A stretch of DNA of 14,644 nucleotides from Phoronis ovalis (taxonomy: Eukaryota; Phoronida; Phoronidae): positions 8,606-23,249 of the forward strand of contig JAOXYB010079166.1 of NCBI GenBank assembly GCA_028565635.1. Direction: 5' to 3'. The translations under genes were made by a program, and so were the position numbers. Shown here piece after piece: positions 1 through 9,100 of the stretch; within the stretch, counting starts at the first letter, position 1; every line of letters begins with the position of its first letter. Under the pieces are notes generated by a model. It ran no database searches, had not been told where the DNA came from, and saw only the letters and a program-made list of their open reading frames with translations.

Positions 1-92
1 TTACTGACATGAAGTTTTCTTTTACTTCTCGGTACTACTTCAGGGAGATATGTTTACTACTTTTTTTGCATCAACACATAAATTCCTATTAC
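1..92 (-). other. Left edge: probable intron of the receptor-like gene
   Basis: If the donor at 92/91 is used, this is intron sequence running out of the window. If it is not used, the frame from 200 reaches a stop at 57-59 after an unremarkable tail. No other feature is visible here. Confidence 0.3.
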
Positions 93-200
93 CTGCCCGT
101 TTACAGTAGATATTTCTGGTGCGTTCTCTGCCAGTGACTCGGGAGAATTGTGGCTTATTTGAAATGTCACACTTTTAACTTTAGTGTCTTGCTTTGCCAT
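93..200 (-). CDS. Probable further coding segment of the receptor tail, partial at a splice donor
   Basis: From 200 to 93 the minus strand reads as well-composed protein beginning MAKQDTKVKSVTF and ends at a good donor, GGGCAG|GTAATA at 93/92. It is in the same frame as the main tail exon, so an intron 476..201 (276 bases, phase 0 at both ends) would connect them, although both splice sites are weak. It carries a second RVxF-type motif, KSVTF (162-176), matching KSVSW in the main exon. This supports one protein. The next exon would lie beyond the left edge. No AATAAA is seen on the minus strand between 453 and 1, which also suggests that the transcript continues. Confidence 0.4.
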
Positions 201-438
201 CTAGATTTTCAAATGATTCTCTTGTTGCAGATTTGTGTTTGATATATCTTTTCTTGTTATCTCTTTTATGTTCATTATTACTCGCATAACTTCCACCTGA
301 AGTTTGTCTTCTCAATCTCGTTTCAGACTTTTGTTTCTGTTCGTAATTTGTATTATTCACTTTCATCTTTCTTACAAAGCTACTGGAACCAAATGATAAT
401 GTAATAACTGCTGCATCAGACAAATGCTGCTTGCGTTA
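181..438 (-). CDS. Coding-like segment downstream of the receptor tail stop (frame differs)
   Basis: After the stop at 453 a second frame stays open for 85 codons, from 438 to the TAA at 181-183, with no ATG of its own near the start. It is rich in Lys, Arg, Ser and Asn, like the cytoplasmic tail just upstream. A 50-base intron from 476 (GGG|GTAGCA) to 427 (AAGCAG|CAT) would join it in phase 0 to the tail. The donor is weak and the intron very short. It may instead be the same exon displaced by an indel, or an open stretch inside a larger intron (201-476). Coding status is uncertain. Confidence 0.35.
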
Positions 439-452
439 ACGAATGAGACATC

Positions 453-2662
453 TCAATTCCCAAGCATATTTGCTACCCCTATTTTTCTTTTAGGCAATTT
501 CTCATGTATTTCATTCCCCAAAATTGCTCGACTCTTAAGGTCATTATGTATTAATGTTTTCGCTTGATGATTATTTTTGTCTTTGCTTATTCCTGCTGGA
601 ATATTATTCTCCCAGCTGGCGGACGTTTTCAGTTTACCGTCGGCATTAATCGACCTATGGGACTTATAAATCTGGGACTCTGATACGGGTCTCGTTACTG
701 GAACATCAATAATAGCATCGGTGTCCCAGCTGACACTCTTTTTCACTCTTGCTGGTCTTTCCGTTGGATTATCCCTGGGCGTGTCTAGCTGATAGCTAAC
801 TTTTCCTAATACTTCACTTTCGTAACCAGATGTTAATTTTGTTTTGTTCTTTGCGTCACGTGGACTTGTCAAGGAGCTCCCTGGTTTACTTGTATCCTCA
901 GAGCTTCTTTCACTGATAGTAGACACCTCGGATAAACTGCCTATTGAGTCGCAGCTGTCGATTCCCACACTTATTCTTCTTCCTTTATAACCAGAAGATG
1001 ACAACTCGTCCATAAACACAACGTCGTATTTTGATGCCGTCTCCGAGGCATCGCTGTCCTCGCTCCTTGTACGGGATACTGTGATTTTTGGTGTAATGAT
1101 TGCTTTGTGGTGATGCGCTAGAGCGTGTATACCAAGTCCTTGGATACTTTTCTCTGGTAAATTAATTTGTTCTCTGGTAACCAAATCTAACACTCCCACT
1201 TGTCGTTTGCATCTAGAATATTTTCGTATCCATTCAATGCTTTTACGACGAAAATTCTTGTATAAATCTGGGATATCACGATTTTTCTTACGACAGCTAG
1301 CCAAAACTGTAAATAGAAATATTGCAATCAATAATGATTACTAATAGTATCGGTGTTTTTTATAACTCTGAAACGTGCATAGTTTTGACATTTAATAACA
1401 TTACGTTTTAAATTTACCATACTCTGTACAAATGTGTATATCTTCAACAGCAAATAAAAAATTGATGTTCGCACATGCACAACTTTTTTTGACGATAATT
1501 GCATGGTGTTCACTTGACAGGTTAAAATGAGATACGTCACTGGAGCTGAAGTCTTAATGAAAGTGGAGCAAGCAGTTGTCGATTAAACGTGATTATTACT
1601 CACGTTGCAATTTAATAGGTTTTAATTTATTTAATTTGTGCGTGTGTATGTGTGTGCGCGTGTGTGTGTACTAGTACGCGCGTGTGTGTTAGCATTACTA
1701 ATTCGTCCCTTACCTTTCAAAAACACTAACATGACAAACACTGATCCTATAAACAATGCAACACTGAACGCAAGTTGCGTGTAAGGATCATCTCCGTTAT
1801 AACCTGTTCTCATGGAAAAACAATATGGCTGCTGTTTATGCAAAGTCGTGTTTGCCAGTTCTTTATCCGTAAGTGTATTCGTGTTTATTAATTTTTCATT
1901 GGGGACAATGCATACCACGTATCCAACATCTCCTGGTCTTAGAGTATCCACTGTTAACTGGCTTTCCTCATCCATATCTACGGTTCTATACTGAATTGTA
2001 GGTTTCTGAACATACTTTTCGTAGTATGCTATAGTATAATTTTTCAGCCTTAGTACTATTTGCCATGTAAATGTTACGCTTGTAGAATTTATAAAATAAT
2101 CTGCTCTGTCCAATATTATTGTTGTACACAAATCATCCATAAAGTATTTTCCACAGTCACACTGTGTTGTATCCATTGCACCGCCTGAGTGATAGCAGAA
2201 CCCGTTACGACAGTACCGTCCATCATTTTCGTCACAAGTTACACGGAAAGCGTTCTGAGGCAAATTATACATTAAACACATTTGAGTTATGTCTTGATAT
2301 TCGGATGAGCTCATCAATATTGTGTCGTTACCGTACTTAAGAAATGTTAATAGTTGACATTTTGTCATATTTGGGCAATAACTATGCAACGTACCCAGCA
2401 GTTGATTTAGATCCATTGTGGTTGAATTTGCTTCGAAATCATTCCAAACACTCTCTGAAAAATGACATACTTGTGTGAATGTTGTATTGCTCATTTCGTA
2501 ATTGGTTGAAAAGTTTATTGATGAATTATTCTTTACTGCAGTTTCTGGCGGGGTTTCATTCAGCATGGTTACAGTTATCAAGTTCTCAGCATACGATCCA
2601 AATGCAATTACAAGAATCAAAGTTATATTACAGATGTAATTTAAATGCTGTGCTGGCGACAT
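453..2662 (-). CDS. Single-pass receptor-like membrane protein, EGF-like + FN3-like ectodomain, long cytoplasmic tail
   Basis: The coding sequence joins 2662..1714 to 1306..453, giving 600 residues if the stop at 453 is used. I start at the ATG at 2660-2662, not at the in-frame ATG at 2702, because a branch-point-like CTAAC, a T-rich tract and TAG lie just upstream, so 2668 onward reads as intron. Residues 1-25 look like a signal peptide ending SYA. Six cysteines at 143, 151, 156, 168, 170 and 179 fit an EGF-like module (C-x7-C-x4-C-x11-C-x-C-x8-C). Residues about 185-285 resemble a fibronectin-III fold. Many N-x-S/T sites support an extracellular location. Residues about 297-315 are a transmembrane helix followed by a basic stop-transfer CRKKNR. 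The tail is Ser/Lys-rich and holds an RVxF-type PP1-docking motif (KSVSW, residues 506-510). The ligand is unknown and I do not recognise the family. The C-terminal end is uncertain; see the segments at 93-438. Confidence 0.82.
1307..1713 (-). other. Phase-1 intron of the receptor-like gene
   Basis: The donor reads AAAG|GTAAGG at 1714/1713 and the acceptor TTTCTATTTACAG|TTTT at 1307/1306. Both flanking frames are phase 1, and the joined codon is GTT (Val), which links the transmembrane helix directly to the cytoplasmic LASCRKK. The open frames visible inside this intron, including a stretch at 1328-1540, are not supported as genes. The donor-proximal part holds a TG/CG tract. Confidence 0.88.
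1637..1689. repeat. Alternating purine-pyrimidine (TG)n/(CG)n tract
   Basis: About 53 bases of almost uninterrupted TG, TA and CG dinucleotides on the plus strand, broken only by ctagta in the middle; gtactagtac there is a 10-base palindrome. Such tracts can adopt Z-DNA. It sits 24 bases inside the intron from the donor at 1713, so it would be an early intronic CA repeat in the transcript. Confidence 0.9.
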
Positions 2663-2667
2663 TTTAT

Positions 2668-3087
2668 CTAGAAATAAAATAGTTAGATGTAAAATTAAAA
2701 TCATGATGGGTCTACGATGTCATTGTCACTAGTGCTTAACTTTATTTAAGAAGAATATTATGATTAACGCTTTCATGCTATTATCAAAGCGGTATATATA
2801 TTCCGGTTAAATATGCAGTTAATTGCCCTTTTTGTAAGCATAACTGAGTCATATGGAACATCAAATTATATTCAAATTAATTTAAGATTCAAATCGTTGC
2901 TGTTAATTTTATTGCCTTTGGTCCTAATGAATAAAGTCAGTATTAAACTACATAGGGTAGTTTCTCTACCCATCAACACAACTTGAGGACAACAAGCATA
3001 TAAAACAGAGTTAAGTGCAGATTGGTTGGCGATTAACACGAAAAACAGGCAACGAATATTCGACTTCAACGTCAAAAATAAGTATAC
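2668..3087 (-). other. Putative 5' leader intron of the receptor-like gene
   Basis: The right-hand boundary is a donor, GGATTTACAG|GTATAC, at 3088/3087. The left-hand boundary is the acceptor TTTATTTCTAG|ATAAAATG at 2668/2667, six bases before the chosen start codon. The acceptor is convincing (CTAAC branch-point-like sequence 18 bases away). Pairing it with this particular donor is inference. An open frame reading across the donor (3099 to 2872) is therefore treated as intronic read-through. Confidence 0.4.
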
Positions 3088-3140
3088 CTGTAAATCCATT
3101 AAAATCTCTGTTGGAAAGCTTGCCTTAATTCCTGTTTATA
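3088..3140 (-). promoter_or_regulatory. Candidate core promoter and short leader exon of the receptor-like gene
   Basis: On the minus strand TATAAA lies at 3140-3135. Transcription about 30 bases downstream would start near 3105-3110 and give a leader exon of roughly 20 bases ending at the 3088 donor. That leader would contain an ATG at 3099. After splicing it opens a 12-codon upstream ORF overlapping the main start and ending at a TAA. Position and spacing are suggestive only. Confidence 0.25.
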
Positions 3141-3909
3141 ATATAATTATTGAAAATGGCGTGGTCACTTGATATCTCAAACATCTGCATTAGTTTGGGT
3201 GGTTTTTTAAGCACGGCCATTAAAAAAAATAAGACTGTCATGCAAAATTCTTTGTATCTACTAAAGAAACACCTGCAATGAAACTCACCTTTAACAAATT
3301 CACCTTATCAGGTTATTTTAACTCTAAGGTTCTACCAGCAACGTAATTGCAGTTTGCATCATGTAGTGGTCAAGAAACTCGTTTAAATGACACTGGATTT
3401 AAATTAAGAAAAAAAACTAAAAAAAGCAACTTGCTGCCATCTGCTACAGATATGCCTTAAATATAATCATGACGGCATCTTATTTATTTTTGCTTCTATA
3501 CGAACGAGTGCAATGAATAGGGTGATAAAATTAGCCTTTAGAAGAATAGTACTTGTTTTGATCCAAATAGATAAACCCCCTGCGTGTTAATATCAACTGA
3601 CCGCTTTTTATATTCCAATTTCTCTATACCAGACCCAAATTAAGCGACTTTTAATTTGTTTTGCGCAGTGCGAATGTCATAGTACGGTATTAGTTATGCA
3701 CAGTGCTGACCCATCATGTTAGTAAAACATGAATATAAGCAATATATTAAGAATAATTATAGGGTATTCGTATGTTACAGAATGATACAATATAGTCATG
3801 GTTTGGGTCCCATATACAAAATTCCATTTTATCATCGGTCATGTAATTGTGCAATCATGTGCAATGTATTACATAAAAAAATTGAGTAAATGTTCATGAT
3901 TTAAGTCAC

Positions 3910-3937
3910 GCCCCACAGTGCAAGCAGTGGTAGGGGC
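3910..3937. repeat. Small GC-rich imperfect inverted repeat
   Basis: GCCCC at 3910-3914 pairs with GGGGC at 3933-3937. Part of the loop (AC with GT) can extend the stem around a bulge, and CAGTG occurs twice inside. It stands out against very AT-rich surroundings. Function unknown; it could be a remnant of a short interspersed element. Confidence 0.4.
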
Positions 3938-4344
3938 AATGGTATCATTAGTATTATTACACGAATCTAAGAAAAAGGTTAAACTCACACTTGTTCTATA
4001 ATTGAGGCTAAAAAATAGTAGGCTGTCATGTATGTATGAAATTTGCAATTAAAATGGTTATGTTACCATTTCTCATACGCATAATCAATATACGCGTTTC
4101 CCTCGATAAGGGACAAATACTTTCAGGAGTACTAAGATCGAATTCTATCCAGAAAAAAACGGGAGCCAATTACAACCCCTAGCCAGTCCTATATTTTAAT
4201 ATCTAAGGCTAATTATTATAAACAGTGCTATTGTCAATCGTTTAATAATTTTTTAATATGAAAATATTTTTGTCATTTGATCTTTCTGATATTAAAGTAT
4301 TCGCATTCATATTTTATTTTACAGTTTTGCTAGTCAAAACATAC

Positions 4345-4403
4345 TTATTTCAGTTCCCCGCCACCACCAGAGGTCGTCGGCATTGATTGTGTGCTTCCAA
4401 CGA
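4345..4403 (-). other. GC-rich island, possible short noncoding or leader exon
   Basis: About 50 bases of distinctly higher GC content in AT-rich DNA. On the minus strand it carries a 12-codon ORF (4383 to 4345, MPTTSGGGGELK) whose stop TAA is immediately followed by a good donor, GTATGT, at 4344. On the plus strand an acceptor-like tract, TTATTTCAG, ends at 4353. It may be an upstream leader exon with a small upstream ORF for the leftward gene, but no partner exon can be proven. Confidence 0.2.
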
Positions 4404-4594
4404 AAATGGTTATTTAGATTAAGCGTGGAGTTTAGAATGTGAACGCGATAAAACTAACAAACCAGCTATTTTATTACAGAATTTTTTTAATTATATTTTA
4501 ACTAGCAAATAACATCCTTAGGAACTTTAAGCTAACTTTAACAATGTTATATGTGCAAACATTCACTTTGATTATCTGTGCCTTTTATAAGGAA

Positions 4595-4600
4595 TTTATT
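4595..4600 (-). terminator. Poly(A) signal candidate of the zinc-cluster gene
   Basis: On the minus strand this is AATAAA, the first such hexamer after the stop at 5010, and it would give a 3' UTR of about 410 bases or slightly more. No ATTAAA was seen in between. Confidence 0.4.
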
Positions 4601-4815
4601 TTAGAAAAGTGAAATTATTCTTTTAAGTTTGTATTAAGTAAGAAATTAAAGCACCATATGTCATACGATATCCATTTTGTTGGAATCAAACTTAATGTAA
4701 AGCATTCAATCCTGTTAATTTCATTCTTCATGACACACAAGAAATGCTATAAAACTCGCTCTTTTTGCTGTTTTCAAGTGTTTAAAACTATTCTTTAAGT
4801 AAAATAGCACAATGT

Positions 4816-4846
4816 TATCTGAGACTAGTTATATTAGTCTCAGGTA
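4816..4846. repeat. Hairpin in the 3' UTR of the zinc-cluster gene
   Basis: CTGAGACTA (4819-4827) and TAGTCTCAG (4835-4843) are perfect 9-base inverted repeats around a 7-base AT loop. On a plus-strand RNA the stem extends to 12 pairs through one U-G pair. On the minus-strand mRNA the extension passes one C-A mismatch. It lies about 165 bases after the stop codon at 5010. It is too short for a microRNA precursor. A protein- or stability-related UTR element is possible. Confidence 0.6.
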
Positions 4847-5009
4847 TTATAAATTTCAGTTCCTGTCACGTTTCTGTATATTGTCGATTTGTCAGTATGA
4901 TTAACAATACTACACATTTACATGCATGGATATTTCAATCACACTGATTTTTGAAGGCAGGAGTAGTATTTCTCCAGTAAGAGGACAGTTGACTTAAATT
5001 ATCCACAAT

Positions 5010-5729
5010 TCACACATAAAATTCCACACATCCGTGATCTTCGCAAGTTTTTACTACACCGTCATAAGCGACCTCTAGTGGATTAGTGGTGTGATTGCCG
5101 TGATAACAGAAACCACTCATAAATGAATTCACTGCCTCGTCATAGAAAAACATTTTTATCAAATGAAAATCCTGTTTACAGTGTCGACAGTGGAAATTTG
5201 CTCCTTGTGAATCTTGCGACATTTTAGACACCTGTGAATTAGGATGCCTCATAACGCATTGAGTATGTTGTCTTGGATGGTAGTTTTTATGGCATCTAAC
5301 ACAGTGAACATTGTTTATCGGGGGGAATTTATTTCGGGGTAATAACAAACTCAGAGCCACAACTGCCTTGGAATCCTTTTTTCTTAACCTCCTTTGTAAT
5401 ATTTCCTTTAAATCTTCTCCATCGATTTGAGTGAGTATTTCAGAAAGTCGTACATAGTCATTACTTATACTTGAACAGCGTAAAATTGCTCGTTCTGTCG
5501 ATTTAGAATTATCCTTTCTATCAGATTTTAAATCAAATTCGTTAAGTCGTTCCTTTAAACTTTCTACTCCAGATTCACACGATTCTCTACATGTGCGAGT
5601 ATTTCCGTATCCACTGGGACTGTCATAATATTCCTTTGAGCTGCATGTATCATCCGTACTGGTGGAAGCAACATCGTGCTCCTGGTTACAATTTTGCGTG
5701 TACATATTCATACTAGGGTCCATTCTCAT
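5010..5729 (-). CDS. Cys/His-rich, probably zinc-binding protein of unknown family
   Basis: A 239-residue protein in a single coding exon. The start at 5727-5729 is fixed by an in-frame TAA directly before it (5730-5732); a second in-frame ATG follows two codons later. Residues 1-80 are polar and probably disordered. Residues about 91-130 look helical. The C-terminal part has paired Cys/His ligands: C143-x2-C146, H151, H155, C158, H162; then C181-x2-C184, H189; then C208, H213, and C229, H232, C234. This spacing suggests two or three bound zinc ions. The pattern is not a standard C2H2, RING or PHD signature. It faintly recalls CHORD-like Cys/His modules but lacks their full pattern. No signal peptide or membrane helix is seen, so it is probably cytoplasmic or nuclear. 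Partner and role are unknown. Confidence 0.78.
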   Translation of the reverse strand: MRMDPSMNMYTQNCNQEHDVASTSTDDTCSSKEYYDSPSGYGNTRTCRESCESGVESLKERLNEFDLKSDRKDNSKSTERAILRCSSISNDYVRLSEILTQIDGEDLKEILQRRLRKKDSKAVVALSLLLPRNKFPPINNVHCVRCHKNYHPRQHTQCVMRHPNSQVSKMSQDSQGANFHCRHCKQDFHLIKMFFYDEAVNSFMSGFCYHGNHTTNPLEVAYDGVVKTCEDHGCVEFYV

Positions 5730-5738
5730 TTAACTCAT
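5730..5738 (-). promoter_or_regulatory. Minimal upstream ORF (ATG AGT TAA) abutting the zinc-cluster gene start
   Basis: If the acceptor at 5739 is used, the exon begins exactly with ATG AGT TAA, and the TAA is followed at once by the main ATG. A two-codon upstream ORF directly against the start would favour leaky scanning or reinitiation, so it may lower translation. Confidence 0.45.
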
Positions 5739-5752
5739 CTGTAAAATACAAA
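5739..5752 (-). other. Splice acceptor before the zinc-cluster coding exon
   Basis: The minus strand reads TTTGTATTTTACAG, ending at 5739, a T-rich tract with CAG. It implies at least one noncoding leader exon upstream. Candidate donors are at 6110/6109 and 9206/9205. Confidence 0.6.
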
Positions 5753-6109
5753 TTTACTTTTAAATACATTTTTCCAGTTGTAGACTGATACGCTTAGCAC
5801 GCAACTACAATGACACGATTTAAGGCGTGGGCAACCCCGGTGCAACAAGGACACTATTGACTGGATTCATAGGAAAATGTAAAACAATGTGGCTCGATCC
5901 CTGGGACCAATCAAATCTGTAAAATGTTTAAAAGACATATTTGATATATGTGTTTTATAGCTTTCAGTGGTATTACGAAGATCAGGCCTCGATAGTCAGG
6001 CTGTTCTGTTGTAGAACTCACGGGTTATACATATATGACCAAGATGGGTTGTATATCTAACGACAATATTTGCATGGTTTGTGTAGTCAGGATTTAGTAA
6101 AATCATTAC

Positions 6110-6156
6110 CTGAGTATTGCCGAGAGCATTCACGAAATATATACTTAACCTTTATA
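6110..6156 (-). promoter_or_regulatory. Candidate alternative leader exon with TATA box for the zinc-cluster gene
   Basis: The minus strand has TATAAA at 6156-6151 and, about 40 bases on, a donor ATACTCAG|GTAATG at 6110/6109. Splicing to 5738 would remove a 371-base intron. The resulting first exon would be very short. This is inference from signals alone. Confidence 0.22.
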
Positions 6157-9100
6157 AAAAATAAATTTATACCGAAAATAGGAGAAAATAGGATATAATA
6201 CCGCACTTTACCTTTCATAACATTGCATTTAACTGTTTTAACCGACAATTCGCAGAAAATGAAATAAAACTATTTTTATCATTGTAACATCATGATACGT
6301 GTACATTTCTAAAACCATTGTATCGCCTTAGGCTAGAATTCCTAGTCATACAAAACTATTAAATAGCAATCACTCCAGATAACAAAAAAAATAATATTGG
6401 TTTTTCATCCCTTTTATTCTATTCAAGTGTAGGATACAAAAAAAATCCTAGGTACAGTAAGGCGCATTGCCATTTTAAAAATTATAAATCAGACACGGTA
6501 CCTTTGCTATTAATACAACATCCATTAAGTATTTTAAGCTTGTACAAATTGTTCTACTGGAAAGTGGAAACGTACCTTCACAACCCGCTTCATAACGATA
6601 TAAAAGTACCCTCTACAGCAAACCTAGACGGACAATATACAAGTCACAAAATCGAGTCCTAGATCCTAGTAACTGACTTAGTTAGCTAATGCCGCGATAT
6701 TTATATAAAATAGGTTCCAACCTGTTTTCCTTTACAACAAATGTAAATGCGGAAAATGTATAGTTTTATTAATTGATTTTTTTTATCTATGCCCTATAGA
6801 TAAATAATAAATATACCCTCAACACAATGACCGTGACAGGTTTATTGCTCTGCCTGTATCAGTAGGTGCTGTTTTTGTTGGGGTTAATAATGTTATGAGT
6901 AATAAAGATAAAAATTACATTCGCGTTATAAAATTTAGTTTAAAGGCTTTAATGTTTCGGATATTAGAAAGAAAGCAGTAAATGATAGTCCGATATATTT
7001 AAATGGCAATTTCGCGCCAAATAAGTTTTAAGGCAAAATTCTATACGGTAGTATAGTTAAAGTAATTAAAGACACGATTAAAAAAATAAGATTGAAATTT
7101 TAGATCATATACAGGACAAAGTTATCAGTGTTAAGAGTGTAATAATACTTAAATTTTATTTATTACATTATATCAAGAACACATTTAACATTTGTTTGCA
7201 TTTCACTGTTGATTAAAGATGTTTTCAAATCGTACGTATTTTTGTATAATAGTTTATCTTGTAAAACCTGAATGCTAATCGCATTTATAATATTAAGTAA
7301 AGAAAACTATCTATGGCCAATACGCGCATACAAAATTGTTAACAAAAGATATTTATCTCTTAACAAAATATAATAGACATTTTACACGTATAAAATTAAA
7401 TCATGCATGTATTGTAAATGAACATAAACCCGTTGCAGTTTGTTAATTAATATTGAAATTCGCTTGTTGACATGAGATTTTAAACAACAAAATCAATCAA
7501 TTTCCATACAACGCTGCGTTTGCGTTTAGATTTAATTTTTAAGTTCACCGTTCACTCTCTGAGATATTTCAACCTTTTAATGTAATTATTCAAATAATTA
7601 ATATTATAGTGCGTTAACTCCTACTTCCTAGCAGCATATCAGATAGTTATTCGAAAGTATCATAAAATAACAAAATCCATATCCATGTTATACAGCAAGC
7701 TATTATTTCAAAGGCGGCTCACGTAAATAGATTTAATGTAATATAAATGTGTGTTAGCTTTACTAAAAAAATGCAGATATAAGTAGTGTGCATGAATAGT
7801 AATTGCTAAAGAATATTTATAATGTCATCAAAGGTTGTTAATTTTACTGTTAAAGATAAAAGCACAACAACACACTACAAGTAAGTATGTACATTTACAA
7901 ATTTATAATCCACAACCTTCATCTTGAATCTCCCTGTCAAGGTTCACTATAATGATTCTAAGGGTGACAATCTCTTGCCCTCGACAAAAACTTTTGCAGA
8001 AGCTGCATCTTGAGTTTTACTAAAATGTGTATTCTGCCAAAAGACCTAAGAAAATTCACTAACCTGGAAGGGCTGCAAACAACCATAGGCAATTAAAAAG
8101 TACCGAAAAACAAAGTAAATGAAATTTAGCCTCTTGACACGTCTGCGAAAGTTTGGCAATCAACCACTATCAACTAATTCAATCTCTATTAAAACAATTT
8201 TCGTCATGCGTGTCTTTCATTTTATAGATAAAATAAAAGAATGATCAAATTACATATAGCACATGACATACTGAGGAAGAGCGTCATTATCTATAATTAA
8301 TACCTGCTCACACCTGCAGCCTATGTAGTCAGAAATATTATAACAACAACATGATCTTTTCGGGATAACTACGGTCATATTCGTCGTTGTTCAATATTAC
8401 AGTTATATTTTAATTTCCTACGAAATACTACTGTTGACTAGCTATCTAAACAGAACGATTACACAATTAATAGGTCACAGGTGACAGGAGACATGAAATC
8501 AATTTTGCGTAATTATTTTTACTTATACTTTATCAATAAGTCATATGTATAAAGGCAATGCGTAATTATTCCTAGAAATCGCCTCTCTAACTTCGTGTTA
8601 AACTCAGTTCGTTTTCCTTTAGCTTCAGACTCGTCCTTTCATGTCAAAAGCTATGATTTCTATATCGCAAAGGTAACAAAAAAAAATTAAACAAGTGCAC
8701 GCACAATACAAATTACCTTCTGACTCCGTATTATATTCAGCCAGGTTTTCCCTTCGACGTGACTTTATACGAACATTTTATTCCCGAATCGATCCCAAAG
8801 GACAAGGATGTAAGACAAGTAAACAGGTTCACACATAGTGCAAGTATCTACATCCTATTAGTAATATTTATATTTTCATACAGAACGCTTTGTTACACTT
8901 CCCTAATGTACGTTATTGTACAGAAATTTTACGCATAAACACTTTGTTACCTATACATAATAAAAATGTACCGAAATGCGCAGTATTGAATTTTGAACGG
9001 TTTACGTACTTCACAAAAAGAAACGACTAATAGTCTTTTGTTGAATGTTTAATAGCAAAGACAGTTATTGTAGTATAGAAATGTACCGGTAACGTTAGAA

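Larger units (their letters stand above)
3141..5009. other. Intergenic / 3' UTR region without a convincing gene
   Basis: About 1.9 kb of AT-rich sequence with short, broken frames on both strands. It holds a GC-rich imperfect hairpin at 3910-3937, a GC-rich island at 4354-4403, a hairpin at 4816-4846 and a minus-strand AATAAA at 4595-4600. The right-hand part, about 4580-5009, is probably the 3' UTR of the zinc-cluster gene. I see no tRNA-like or transposon-protein sequence. Confidence 0.6.

Noticed and set aside
1328-1540. 70-codon minus-strand frame
   Set aside because: It lies inside the well-supported 407-base intron of the receptor-like gene.
1812-2682. Plus-strand frames of 60-67 codons
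   Set aside because: They are antisense to the receptor-like coding exon, which has domains, splice sites and a signal peptide.
2663-2704. N-terminal extension from the ATG at 2704 (MILILHLTILFLDK)
   Set aside because: It reads through a branch-point-like CTAAC and a T-rich acceptor ending at 2668; the ATG at 2662 gives a normal signal peptide.
3841-3874. ATGTAAT / ATTACAT inverted repeat
   Set aside because: Seven-base arms around a 20-base spacer are expected by chance in DNA this AT-rich.
5880-5925. B-box-like GGATCGAGCC on the minus strand, suggesting a tRNA or SINE
   Set aside because: No T-arm pairing, no A box at the right distance and no acceptor stem could be found.
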